From NCBI GenBank assembly GCA_013399855.1, contig VXAY01000126.1, forward strand, positions 124,885 through 188,884: a stretch of DNA of 64,000 nt, written 5' to 3'. This document shows, in pieces, positions 13,501 through 25,813 of this stretch. Under the pieces are notes generated by a model. That model searched no databases, was not told the origin of the DNA, and saw nothing but the letters and a program-made list of their open reading frames with translations. The position numbers were made by a program, and so were the translations under genes. Positions within the stretch are counted from its first letter, which is position 1. Each line of letters begins with the position of its first letter. This DNA comes from Oxyruncus cristatus. Lineage: Eukaryota > Chordata > Aves > Passeriformes > Cotingidae.

Positions 13501-16500
13501 CTTCTGAAGCTTTGATGCAAATGTTAAAAACCTCCAGGACAATATAAATTATGGCCCTTTACAGATATAGTTTCCAGGGCAACTAAAGGGCCTGCTGTTT
13601 CATAAACACTGTGCTCTCAAGCAGAAGCATTTGTCTTTCTGCTGGGAGATTATTTTACACTTTAACGTATTAATTTTAAAATCATATTCTCCCCATGAAA
13701 AAATACCACTTTTATCTTCTTTCAGGTCTGGACGTTTGAAAGTGAGGCATGGAAATATACTGTACAACTGCACTTGTAAGTGAGGTTTGGGCTATAAATG
13801 TGACTGGTGTGACATAAGAAAGCTGTCAGATTTCCTTGTGTGATGCAGCAGTATCCTTCCTTTACCACCAGCTACAGGCTGACACACAGCTCTCTCTCAG
13901 TGCAGTGCGCTTTGCCACTCCTGTCTGTTGGAAGATCACTGCTAAATCTCCAATCAGGCTTTTATTGCTGTTCAGCTGTGGAAAGAGGGTGTTTTTTGGT
14001 TAACAGGACACATTTGGACTTTGGCCATGAAAAAATGTATACTTTGCTATTGAATTTAACATGTATCATTCCTGTGTGAAAAAGGTGACTGAGTTAATGA
14101 ACTTGTTTGAGAAACTCCATACGCTCTCATATACCACTGGATTAACATCCTCCTTGAACAATTTAATCAATTGTAGTAACCAGCAGCATTTTCAGCCTTT
14201 AGGCTCTGAATCCTTTGTTGTTGTTCTGCCTTTTTGTGATATACTAGTCCATGTGATTGCAGCATTACAGGCTTGGGTTTGCATGTCCTAATTAAATATT
14301 AATACAGCACCAACAGACAGTGTGTAAACTCTACACTTCTTATATGGTGTAGTCAATGTAGTATATGAATAACTAATTGACTTGACTGGACTTAAATGAC
14401 TTGTTGATACATTAAAAGTCAAGACCAAAGCAAAGATGAAAGACAATATTTGAGTGCTTTTCTAATTGTGCTTTGGCTACTGTATTTTCAGTATTTGCAC
14501 TGTGATTAGTCTTGGTGAGATTTAGAAAACATGGTAAATACTGTGGTAACATTATTTTGTTTTCTTTTGCAACTAAAGGGGTGTTTCAGGCACAGTAATT
14601 TTGGGAAATGAGGCAGATCTTGTCCTCAGCTATATTTGTATAACTTTTCCTGATTTCTGCACCAAACGCTTTCATGCATATTCGAGTACTATACAAAACA
14701 ATGACCTAGATTAGAAGCTTGTTTTAATTATGTATACTCAAGAACACATTTTAGAGGGTTACTCTATCGTTTTACTAATTTTGAGATGAGAACTTCTGCT
14801 TATTTGTTAAGACATCTGTCTTCAATTAAGTTAGTTCCCACAGGTTTAGAGACTCCATTATTTTCTGTCGCTCTATCCATCCATCCATTTCTTGCTTTCT
14901 TTTGTTCTCCCCTTCTTATTTTTTTTTGTTTTTATCTTTGTTCCTCCTCACTTTCTCTTACTTTGATTCCCCCTTTCTCTCTTTCCATTCTTCATTTATT
15001 TTATTCCCTCAGTATAAATGTTGATTTCACTCTGTTCATGCAGACGGCTCGGATGATGAATCGCACGAGACTAGCACACTGGAAAATCTGTAGAGAATTG
15101 TACAGGGCTAGAGTCTGTGACCTTTCGTAGGAATGTTTTCTCTATCTGACTTAACCATGGATTTTTACTAGAAAAGCCTAAGGAAAAGTAAGTACAGATT
15201 TCAATAATTGCTCTTCTGGCTGCTTGTACTGTTTCATGGATTAAAGCATTTTAATTTCTGAGACTTGAAACAAATTCTTGGGTTTTTTTGTCAGAGAAAA
15301 GCAGTGCCCTGCTCAGGTCTTATCACCAATCTGGTCAGTAAATGTAAAGACATTTAAACATAAAATTGTAAAAAGTATCTTCTACTTATTATGAAGGCTA
15401 AATATCACTTTAGAAATAATTTAGGACATGACAGTGACTATATCATTATTGAATACTACATTATCCATATATTCAAAGAGACTTGAACTGCAAGGCACAG
15501 GTCAGAGCACCTAGGTGATTTTGGAGACAATTAGACACCCAAAGACATGTGTGGGTGTGCACTCAAATCAACCCATGGTTGACTGCTTTCAGCTGTCTCA
15601 TACAACTTCTTCATAAAAAGGTCTTTACTGGCAGACACCTAAAAAACATTGGATGTTGATGGAAGTTCTGATTCACATGGAAGCAAATGCTAAGAATAGG
15701 CAGGAAATAATTTTTTTTCTCAGGAAGCCTTAGTTCGATGCATGTTGCCTCAGGAATCCTTTGCTGTTTGTCAGACTCCACATAAGGAGTGATACATAGA
15801 AGCAGTGAAGTACAAGCGAATGAAGACAGAAATGGCTCAGTGTGTCCCTATGACTTTGGGCATTTAACGGGCACAGCAAAGCTATGGTAGTTAAACTCTG
15901 AGAAATGGCTTTCTTTGTTTTTCTACTTCAGAAGGAGGCCTAACTCTCTCTGTTCCATGACAAGAAAATGTTGGGCTTCCTACTTGTACCTTAGGTGGAT
16001 ACCCATGGATGACTTGTGCTGCAGAAGCTATTACAATAGTGCTCCAGCTGTGCCAGGACCATCTTTCAGGATTGCTTACTGAAAATGTCTTGGCTGTTGA
16101 ATTCTATAGGGACAAAAAATACAAAAATTACCCAGTCATGCAACTCCTCAAGATTTCATTAGAATTAAGCCTTTAACTCCAGGCATCAGTTCTTGAAACT
16201 GGATAGAGAGGTGCAGAGCTCCTCTTCATGAACCTGAGCTCTTTTTTTGCATAGGAAGCTCATGGCAGCTTCACAGGACTGAGTTCTTGCTGCGTGGTCA
16301 TTTGAGTCATGCTGCAGTCCCCATAGCCATCTCCATGAGCACTGCAGGTTGGTGATTCCCTAAATGTGCACCTGAACTGTGGCTGTGCACTGCATAACTA
16401 GTGAGTTTGTGATTGGCCCTTGTTAATTATTAGACTGTAGTAAGACATTTTGTTTCAAAGGTCAAGACAGGAAACACCGGTACCAGACAATCAGAAGTGT

Positions 16501-17531
16501 ATACTAAAATGGTACCAGAGTAATTGTGCAACTGTTTGCTCAGGTAGTGGCAGTAAAAACATAGTGATAGGTGTTTCAGTAATTATGATAGCCTAACAAA
16601 ACAGAAGAGAAAGAGATTTATTTATGCATTCCATAATTAAGAATTTAACTTTTTTCCCTGATCCAGAGTAAACTTACCACCATAGCTCCAGTAACTTCAG
16701 CTTATATCCCCTGATTTTTTTGCTCTGTTAATTCTGTGTTTGATTATAACTATTTTTCAAATATCCCCAGAATACAATTACCATCATTGAAGTAGTACCC
16801 TGAAAATATTTTAGAAGAGGCATTTTAAGACTTTTTTTTTTCTGGCCATATGCTCAGTAACAGGAATAATATAGTTTGCTATGATGAGATCATATACAGG
16901 GGAAAGAAAGATTTTATCAGGCAGAATCACATAGATAAGTGCTATCTGTGTTACCAGGAGGGATTGTGACTGGACTATCATGTGGTTGCAACTGCACAGC
17001 TTACGTTTTTGCTCTTAATCACACTGATGAGCACAAGCAATACAGCATCAGGGCCAGGGATTTCCAGAGCATTAGCAATGGACTGAAGACAGAGTATATG
17101 CTAAGTTTTTATGCTAAGAAGTCTGACACTTTTGTTAGAACTGAAGGTTAAGTTATGAGGATGTTTTCTCTTTAGAAAAAGAGTAAAATTTTTTCTTAGA
17201 ATTTTCTTTGGCTCCACTTAAAAGCGGCATTATAGCCTGTGTACTCCTGAAAGGGGAAGGTTTCTTAAACTGTCATACAGGAATGACAATATGGACCGTA
17301 GATTATCTTAAAATAAATAGAGGCTGTTCCTTAGTTGTCTCCCACTTGACTGTATATAGCACCACCCCTCATATTAGTAACCCCTACGTAAATCAATACC
17401 ATGCAGAGAAATAAAAAGGGAAGAGAGGGTCAAACAGAGCTTAAGCAGAGAGGCAAACCAATGCCCGCCAAAACCTTCCACTCTCCTTTCTTCAATAACT
17501 CTTTAGTACTTTTGCCTAGAAAACTAGATCT

Positions 17532-17565
17532 AAAAAAAAAAAAAAATAAAAAAAAAATTAAAAAA
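17532..17565. repeat. A-rich tract
   Basis: Nearly pure A with single T interruptions. It causes a lysine-rich incidental open frame. Confidence 0.93.
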
Positions 17566-18639
17566 TTCCCCTGCAAAAACGTGCATCAGGATTTTGGAAC
17601 TGGGTAGTGTGTCAGTGAAAACCAGAAAGACGGTCCCCTCCTCTTCCTAAATATCTCTGCCTTCTCACAGATAAATGCCTTATTCTTGTGCTTGGTAGTA
17701 AACAGTAAATATGAAGGTACTGAAGTAGGATAACAAAGTATTATAGTAACCGTAACATTAATGCATCCATGTTTCCTTAAGGTACATGTACAGACATTTT
17801 GAAGGGAACTGATTTCAGGGAAGTAAGGACCCGCTGCATTTGTTCAAAAGCTTCCTGTGTCTTCTGGAAATAATTCTTTCTTAGCTTTATTATCAGTCAA
17901 CGTGACACAGTGTCCCTCACCCTCCTCTGAAGGTATGATTTTGGTAGTGAGCACTTCAGCAGAGCACTGGTAGTCCTGTTAGAGAGTCATTGTTAATTGG
18001 ATGGCTGCTGTATAAAAATTGGACCTTATTTAATGATAAGTACATCATAGATCACTTGGCAATGGGTATATCTTTGAGTAAATGTCTAAATCAGAATTGC
18101 ATAAAAATTTGCTTTTTTTTCTGTTTCTAGGTTGGTAAACACTGTCCCTATTTCACCTATTTTTTTAATTAATACTTTATAAGAAGCATGTTGATGAAAA
18201 TGTTAAATCCCTATAGTAAACATTTAGATCCTTTCTGATAATTAATACCATCTGCACTTGGGAGGTGAGAGCTTTGCATGTGTGTTTCCAGGAAGGTGGG
18301 AGTAATTTGCAGAAGTAGAGAATCATGATGAGCACTCACATGAACACGTTACATGTGTTCATATTGCTGTGAGGGTTGGCTAAGCACTTAATTAGAAAAC
18401 CAAATAAAGCATGTCAAAGAGTATTTCGTATGAATGCATGAGCATCTCTTGCTCATTTGTGAAACATTGGCTACAAGAAATGAGAGTGGGCAATATGGCA
18501 GGGCAGCATGAAAATTTGGGTTGAATTGTATTTAGAAGTAAATAAAAGTAATCAAGGGCTATTGCATCGATTTTTTTTATTTTATATGCTTTGATTTTGT
18601 GATAGTATTTGGGGTGTCATGCTAAACTGGAATTAGGAA

Positions 18640-18687
18640 CATATAGATATATATACATATATAGAAACATATCTAAATATACATAGA
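18640..18687. repeat. AT-rich (TA/TACATA) simple repeat
   Basis: Repeated atatagatatatatacatat words running into aaacatatctaaatatacat. Confidence 0.85.
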
Positions 18688-20059
18688 TCACAGAATCACA
18701 CAAACGTATCACTTTGCAGTGGATGATTTGGGAAATAAGTTTAAATTTAAACTCCTTTAAGTAGGTTAAGATATTCCTGTTATCTGATCAGTGAAATACA
18801 GTCACTGACCTACATTTGTGAGGAAATAATTTTCTGAAATGCTGTTCTGACTAGAAAAAGATCAGTAGTGGAACATATCTGGCAGTCTAATTTGCATTTT
18901 AGATAACTCAGAATTATTAATTAATATGTTATACCCAGGCAAACTTCTAATTTCTGCAGAGAAGTATCTAGGCCTTCACAGCTTGAAAGGAGATAGCCAA
19001 AACCAACTATGTAACAAGGGATAACTGTACGGGATGAAAGGGATTTGTTCTCCTATGGATTCCCCACTGTGGTATTTCTAATCTCTTGACAGGGTTAGAG
19101 GGCTAACCTCGTTTCTTTCTCCCTGATCTCTTTCTGGCGTTGGTCTTGGTCCTTTGCTATGTAGTTTCTCACAGTGGCATTTAGGGATTCTACTATGTGT
19201 TTGTATATATGCATAAAATATCTCCACAGTGAAAACATCAGGTTGGCTATACAAAACACTGTGAAACTACTTGTTTTTTTTCAGAGGTAGTGTCCCACAC
19301 CTCTCTGTGCAGTGATACACATGCAGAGATGTGTATAGCTACCAGGTGTGCATCAGCCACTACTTGCAGGTCAACCGAAGTCCCTGACCCATATCCTGTT
19401 ACTCTGTGAATGGCTTCTCTTTTAGATGATAGGAATAGAAGACACCTTATGTTTTTCCGTGTATTATTATTCCAGCTTAATGTGCAGAGCATGGCATGCC
19501 GCTATTCCCAGTGATTGCTTTTGTGAGCCTTGAGAGTCCTCTGCCTGGCTCTGTCTGGCTCATTCTGTTCCACCAGTAGTTTGGTTCGATTTGTTTTTTC
19601 TCACTCAGCAGAACTGCTGAGCAGGGGCCATGTAATGGAGAAAACTTGTCACTTGAGCTATTAGATCCATTCAGTCAGTTTTGTCATCAGGGCAGTAATG
19701 GCCACATCCTTCTTGGAAGCCAGGGTGCAGAAACTGTCTCATCATATCTCAGGAGTCAAATGAATACTCATGTACACAAATATAAAGTTCTTGCATGTAT
19801 ACCTGGTCATATTTTGTCCTAGGCTCCATCAACTACTTCTAACTGCATATGACAAAATAATACTTTGTGTATTTAATGCCTGAGTTGGTGGACCTGACAT
19901 TAGCTTTCTTAATGGTTCCAAGCCAGGCTCTGTTTCACAACTCATCTGAATTTCTCAGCAGGTTTGCCAGGGTGGCATTGCAGGGTAAAAATTTCCAGGG
20001 CAAACTGCTGTTTGACAAAGAAAGCTGGAGCTGTGGGAAAAAGTGAAGGGTTTGTGTGG

Positions 20060-20080
20060 TTTTTTTTTTTTTTTTTTTTT
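20060..20080. repeat. Poly-T run (21)
   Basis: Twenty-one consecutive T followed by aataaaag. Confidence 0.95.
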
Positions 20081-21984
20081 AATAAAAGTTGTGCAGCAGT
20101 TGAATTAAATATTGCTGAATTGGAACTGTGTCTCTTTGCAAGAGACATTTGATTTTTGTACTCCTCTCCTGGGGTGCTTATTTAAATAGAAAAATGTCAT
20201 CAAAATACTGCATGATACTCATAACCTTCAGCAACTGCTAAAAAAATTGATTTTGAGCTTTGATCTTTTGTGAAGAATTACTCCATCTGGGAACTCTGGG
20301 TTTGACTGTTTCACTTCTTAACTCTTTGTGTGATCTCTGTGGTGATTTGGCCTCTGTCACTAGGTACTGCAGTTAGCTGGTCTGTTTGTTTCCGTCAGTC
20401 CCGGAAAGGGAGGGCTGACTTTCCTTCTTTCCTAGGTGGCTCATACTAATACTGTTTCCATCATGTATATTGGATGATTGATCTGTGGATCTTGGATTTT
20501 AGTTATGTGATTGGGCTTTGCAAATGAACACTAGCTAACTGGCTGTATCACTCTGTCTGTCTTTTAGGTCTTAGAAATAGGCAGGCTGTCTACTGCTTGT
20601 CTGTCTGTCTTAGAGCATGGACAGGAACATTTCTTTGTTTGTAACTGTCTTTTTTACTTGTGGCTTCATGACTGCAGACTTGATGGTAGTCTCTGTAGCC
20701 TTCAAATACTTGTGTCTGTAATTTAAGAAGTTTTACTATATTTTCAGTGAACCTGTAAACATCATCATGAATATTGTAGTATAGGCTACCATTACTAGGA
20801 AGGCACTTTGTATGTATAGAGTTTATTGTAATAGTATGAAATATTTAGAACTTTCATGAAAAAAGTAAAATATTACCTCATAGTTTTATTTCCACTTTGG
20901 GCCCAGCCATACTCTTCCCTGAAATACAGTAATGGAATTCCCTCTGTTTTCAGCTGGGGATAAAAATACCCCACAAAACAACCAATACAAACCCCCAACA
21001 GATTGAAAACCCAATGTTCATTCTCTCAGCTTCCTTCCCAGAAACATCTACCTGTTGTTAAGGAAACACTTAGTTTTTCTCTCTTATACTCTTACTTCTG
21101 TGCAATTTCCCAAAACTTTCTGCTGCAGCCTTCAGACTACAGCTCGGAAACAATTCGTTTTCTACTTATAGTTAACTATTTTCCATTCTGTGATTCCTGC
21201 ATATTTAGGATCTTTCAGGAGAGTCTTTAGAACCTTTCAGAATGTGGATCCAGTGCAGTGGATCCAAAACTTTCACACTCCACAGACAGCATAGTAGCAG
21301 TAGACAGTTACTGTACTTAGTCCACAGCTGGCTTCTGTTTGGAGGCTGGAGGTATTTGACTGCCATATCTGTTTCTACATGGGCAGCATGGATGAAAACT
21401 GTGCTGTCGGGGGACCAGATGTCGAAGAAATCACTGCCAGGTTTAGAATGTAGGTTTATTATCAATCCAGGACAGCCTGGACTATTCTCCTGAAGTGGAT
21501 GATCTTGACAGAGCTGAGGCTTAGCAAAGTATTCACTCTACCTTACTGTTTTGTACCTGTACTGTTAAATAAACTTGACTTTTGAAGTTCCTTTTCTAGG
21601 TTCTTTTGCCACTGTAACTGAATTAAATGCATTAAGCATCTTTAAAGTCAGCATCTTCATAATTGTCCACAGCCTCCCTGTGGAAATAACCAGGACCAAC
21701 ATTTTATGACTTAATAACAATATCTGTGGCATCTTGCTTAATTAATTTTGTTTAGCTGGAACATGTTTCCATGTAGTGGTGATTCTCATGTTGCTTACTG
21801 TTGAAAAGCATATGATCTCTCAAGGGGCACAATTTTGAAAAATAAGATTGTTTGTACATAATGGGTTATTTTTGGCCAGGTGATTCCCAGAGCCAGTTAA
21901 ACTTGTGACTGCTGATACAGGACTGGAAAAAGAGTCAGCAGAAAGTAGCATCTGCTTCAGCTGGCTCAAGCTGCCTTGATGCTT

Positions 21985-22003
21985 CCCCCTCCCCCCGCCC
22001 CCA
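21985..22003. repeat. C-rich tract, G-run cluster on the minus strand
   Basis: cccccTccccccGccccc followed by a: three runs of five or six C on the plus strand, so three long G runs separated by single bases on the minus strand. Confidence 0.9.
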
Positions 22004-23330
22004 CTCTCCATTTAATGCGTGTGTAGCAGCACTAATGAGGACATGGTGCAGAACTTTAAGAATCCGTTCAAATACTGAAACCAGAAACAATACAGCTACA
22101 GCAGCACAATATTACACCTGGGAGGATAAACTCTCTTAAGAGAGGGTTTCAAATCTCAAATGGAGATACTGCACTTCTGTGGATAAAGAGTTTTTCAGAG
22201 CTCAGCTGGTGGTGTTTTTGCAGACTGTGCTGTGCTCAGGAGACATCCAAGCACTGGTCAACCCTAGGACATGTGCTTTTGAAGGGTGTTGGTGACTGGC
22301 TCTCTATTTGAACTGTGCAAAGAAGTCTAACTAACTAAACAAACCAATTTGTTTTTTGCTAAAATGTTGCATTGCTAGATCAAATTATTGAGCCACTTAT
22401 ACCTGTGTCCTACTTCTATCAGTAGTGGTGTCTTGATTACTCAAGTCATGCCAAATTGTGCATTCACTGCTTACTAAAAAAAAACAGATAACTGATGGCG
22501 ATCCTTACCAGTCCCTCAAAGGACAGCAGTTGTAAGTAGTTGCTGCATAATGTTGTATCACTAGAGGCAGCAATAGCTAGGTTTCATTAATTGTGCAGTT
22601 ATACAGATGATGAGTTAAATATATTGGTCCATTTGAAAACATTGGAAGACTTAGAGAAATTATTTTGCCTAGTGCATTGCTGAAAAGCTGCTACTTGAGG
22701 TGAAACACCGTAGTTGCTTAACAGCTGGCAGATTCCTATAATCAACTGAACTTATGGGGGTAATTTAGGCAGGCAAAAATGTAATTACTTGGTGTATTTT
22801 CTACAATGAACTCATTACACAGTGTCTTAAAGTGAAAAAATGGCTCACTCACTGTCCCTATTAACACAGGTCTGTAAGAGTGTTATTGTGTATAATTTAT
22901 ATAATCTTAACACAATTACAAACATATATTAACATGAAAAAAGTTATTTAGAGCTCTTTAAAAAACTTGAATCTCAGTTCTTGTGTTTAGTTAATTCTAT
23001 CAAAATAGATCTGCTAGTTACTCAATATGAAAATTTGCCTCTTTTAAAGAATGTGTTTGGTTTTTTCGCTTTTTTTTTCCCCCCAACATGCCAAAGGAAG
23101 GCAATATAGCAAGTGCAACATTTTACAAGCCAGAACTTAAAATAACTTCCAAAATACTAGAGACATGTAGTTAGGGTGGCAATAGTAACATAGGTGTAGT
23201 AGCTAAGTCTTGAGAACATTGAGTGAAAGCCTAAGCTACTAAAGAAGAAAGTCATTCTGACTTTCATGTAGATATATAAGTAATCCAGACTGTGTGAAGT
23301 GACTACTGGCAGAATTTAGTTCATGATAGT

Positions 23331-23389
23331 GTTGGACTTGATGATCTCGGAGGTCTTTTTCCAACCCGATTGATTCTATGATTCTGTGA
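23331..23389 (+). mobile_element. Very short CR1 LINE 3' tail, plus strand
   Basis: The text gttggacttgatgatctcgg, then ttccaacccgattgattcta and ending tgattctgtga, is the last 60 or so bases of an avian CR1 element, including the terminal attctatgattctgtga repeat. It is extremely 5' truncated, which is common for CR1. Confidence 0.82.
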
Positions 23390-25770
23390 CTATGTTGCTG
23401 ATAATAGACTATGCATTTGGGCTTTTAGAGACAGTCAAAATAATTGCAGTGGGGCAATTGTTATGTCTCAATGTAAAGAGTAGGATTATACCTCTAAAGT
23501 TGACAGAACTCTGAACATCATGGATTTTGCCTCTGACTAGAGCTTTAGCTGGCATTTGGACTCAATGAAATACACTGATAGATGCTGGAGATGCCTAAAA
23601 GGGAACAGAAGTAGTGTTCCTGGAATTTGTGCTAGTGATAGATCAGATGAATTTTTAAATAAAAATACCTACTGAGACAGACTTCATGTTACAGGCACAC
23701 CTTTCCTCTAAAAGCATTACATTGCCATTTCCCTGACTCTTCTTTTCCTACAGATTCTGTTGTTTTTTATAGTTTTTATCACTTTGCCTAATATAAAACC
23801 AATAGTTTGGTAATGTCACACCAGATTTTTGTAGGAATGGCTAGTATTTCTATGGCCTTGGACTTGGCAATCTGATCCTCCTCATCTGGGGATTTGTTTT
23901 AGAATCTGTTTCACTGATAATTCAATAAAAGAGAGATTCCCTGTTTGTTGTAAATAAAAATAGTTCCTCCTTCTAAAATCAAACTCCTGTAGATTTTCTG
24001 GTTTGCTTGTTTTGAGTTGTTTTTTTCTTTTTACCCTGCAAGGGTAGCTCTAAGTACTTTGTGCTTACTTGTACATTGACAGTTACTTATCAAACCAAGT
24101 ATTAGGTCATAAAAACATTTAGGAGTGCTTCTCTTCCTGTTTGTTCCCCATTTAGCTGCTTCGGGGAGCAGTCATTTATGGAGTCTCAACCTTTGCCTCA
24201 GTTTCATGGCCCAGTGCAACATTCCCATGAGTCTGCATGGGAATGACAAGAGCATCACTTTAGTTCGTATGCCGAGGCAAGACTTTCTCTGAGAGCTCCC
24301 AGGTGAATGAACCATATTCCCTCATTTCATCCTCCTCAGGCTGTGATAGTATTGCCCTATGAATATGCTTTGCTACATAAGTATAAAATTTGAATCCATG
24401 GAAGTTCTGTTACATCCCGATACAGTTAAAATAATCACCTGGCTGGGCTGCATCCTTCCTTTTATTCATAGCACCACTTCTGTGACATTTCCTCAGTTGT
24501 TTTTTCCCTGTGTATTTTGCACCTTGGAAATACAGTGACCCACAGAATATTTTCTTTGTTGTATCCTTCTGATATGATATTTCTTACCCGGTTTTAATTC
24601 ATCCCAGCTCCCTCTTCTGTATCAGCATAGAAGCACATATCCATTTGTTCTACCTACTTGCTACACTGTTTAGAAGGGACTTGATCGGTTCATATGCTTC
24701 CTTGTTTCTCCCTGCAACTGTCCTTAGTTTAAGTCATTTTTTTGTTGTTTCACATGCTAAGGATGTGAACTTTTGAACTGTGTGATCTTCCACCTTGTCA
24801 AAACTCTCCAGTTCTTCTGTTTTGTTTTCACTAGTTTTATATTTTGGTGAAGTCCATCCTGCTTGCAAGAACTCATCCTGTTCCAAAATTACTAATTCAA
24901 CACTACGTTTCTAAGGGTCTTCACTGAATTTACACTATCACCTCAACTTTTACGTAGCCCTTGATGCAGTGTTTGATGTTCTTTTAAGAAGTACTTCAGA
25001 TGCCTTCATTGAGGGAATTGGTATCAGATCACTGGTATTTAGTTCTGAAGGCAGGAGAACTAATGAATCTGTGTAAGTTAGAATTTCTCACAGAAGAGGT
25101 GTGAGCTGCTAAGGTGAATACTTTGTCAGACCATTGGAGCAATCACCCAAGAAAATTTTTGAAGGATTTGACATAGAAGAGTTCTTTAAAAATTATTTTT
25201 AACCACATTTCAAAACAAAAATAAAAATAGTCTATTAATGATAACAGTAAAGCAGGCTCTTCATTAGAATAATCTAATATGCACAACTCTTTTCAGTATC
25301 ATAAAAATAATATAACTAGTAACATGCAGTTGCTACAAAAATATATTTTTATTCTTAAGTATATTAATTAAAAAAAAAATTAAAAAATGGAGAAGCTGTA
25401 GTGTAAATAGTGCGAATAGTGTGAAGTAATGTTTACTTACTTGCATTTCTGGTCCAAAAAATTCTAAATGTCTGCACAATTATTATGTAGCTTTAATTCA
25501 GTACCACATACCTTTTTTAAATCTCCTCTTACAAACTTGTAATTTCCAGGATTGTTTCTGACATCATCATACAATGATTTAGGAACTACTTAGTTTAGAA
25601 ACTACTTAGAAACTATGACTACTATCAGCAAACATTAGAAAATATTAAAATGTTTGACAAGTTATTGAATAACCAGGTAATTAATATTTTAATCTTTCTT
25701 TAGGCATCAAAGCTTTGCTGTGAAGTAATTAGCATCTCTCAAACTTTTCTGTATACTGTAGCTTGCTCAT

Positions 25771-25813
25771 ACATAGAGTATAACCTACATATACATAAAG
25801 TATAACCTACAGT
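25771..25813. repeat. 22-bp tandem duplication
   Basis: acatagagtataacctacat (25771 onward) is followed by acataaagtataacctacag (25793 onward). The two copies differ at two positions within these 20 bases. Confidence 0.9.

Noticed and set aside
18684..18705. agatcacagaatcacac as a possible CR1 end
   Set aside because: Only about a dozen bases resemble the CR1 terminal repeat and the sequence inside does not continue as CR1.
19575..19600. ggttcgat word as a possible tRNA T-loop
   Set aside because: No cloverleaf stems, anticodon arm or A box could be found around it.
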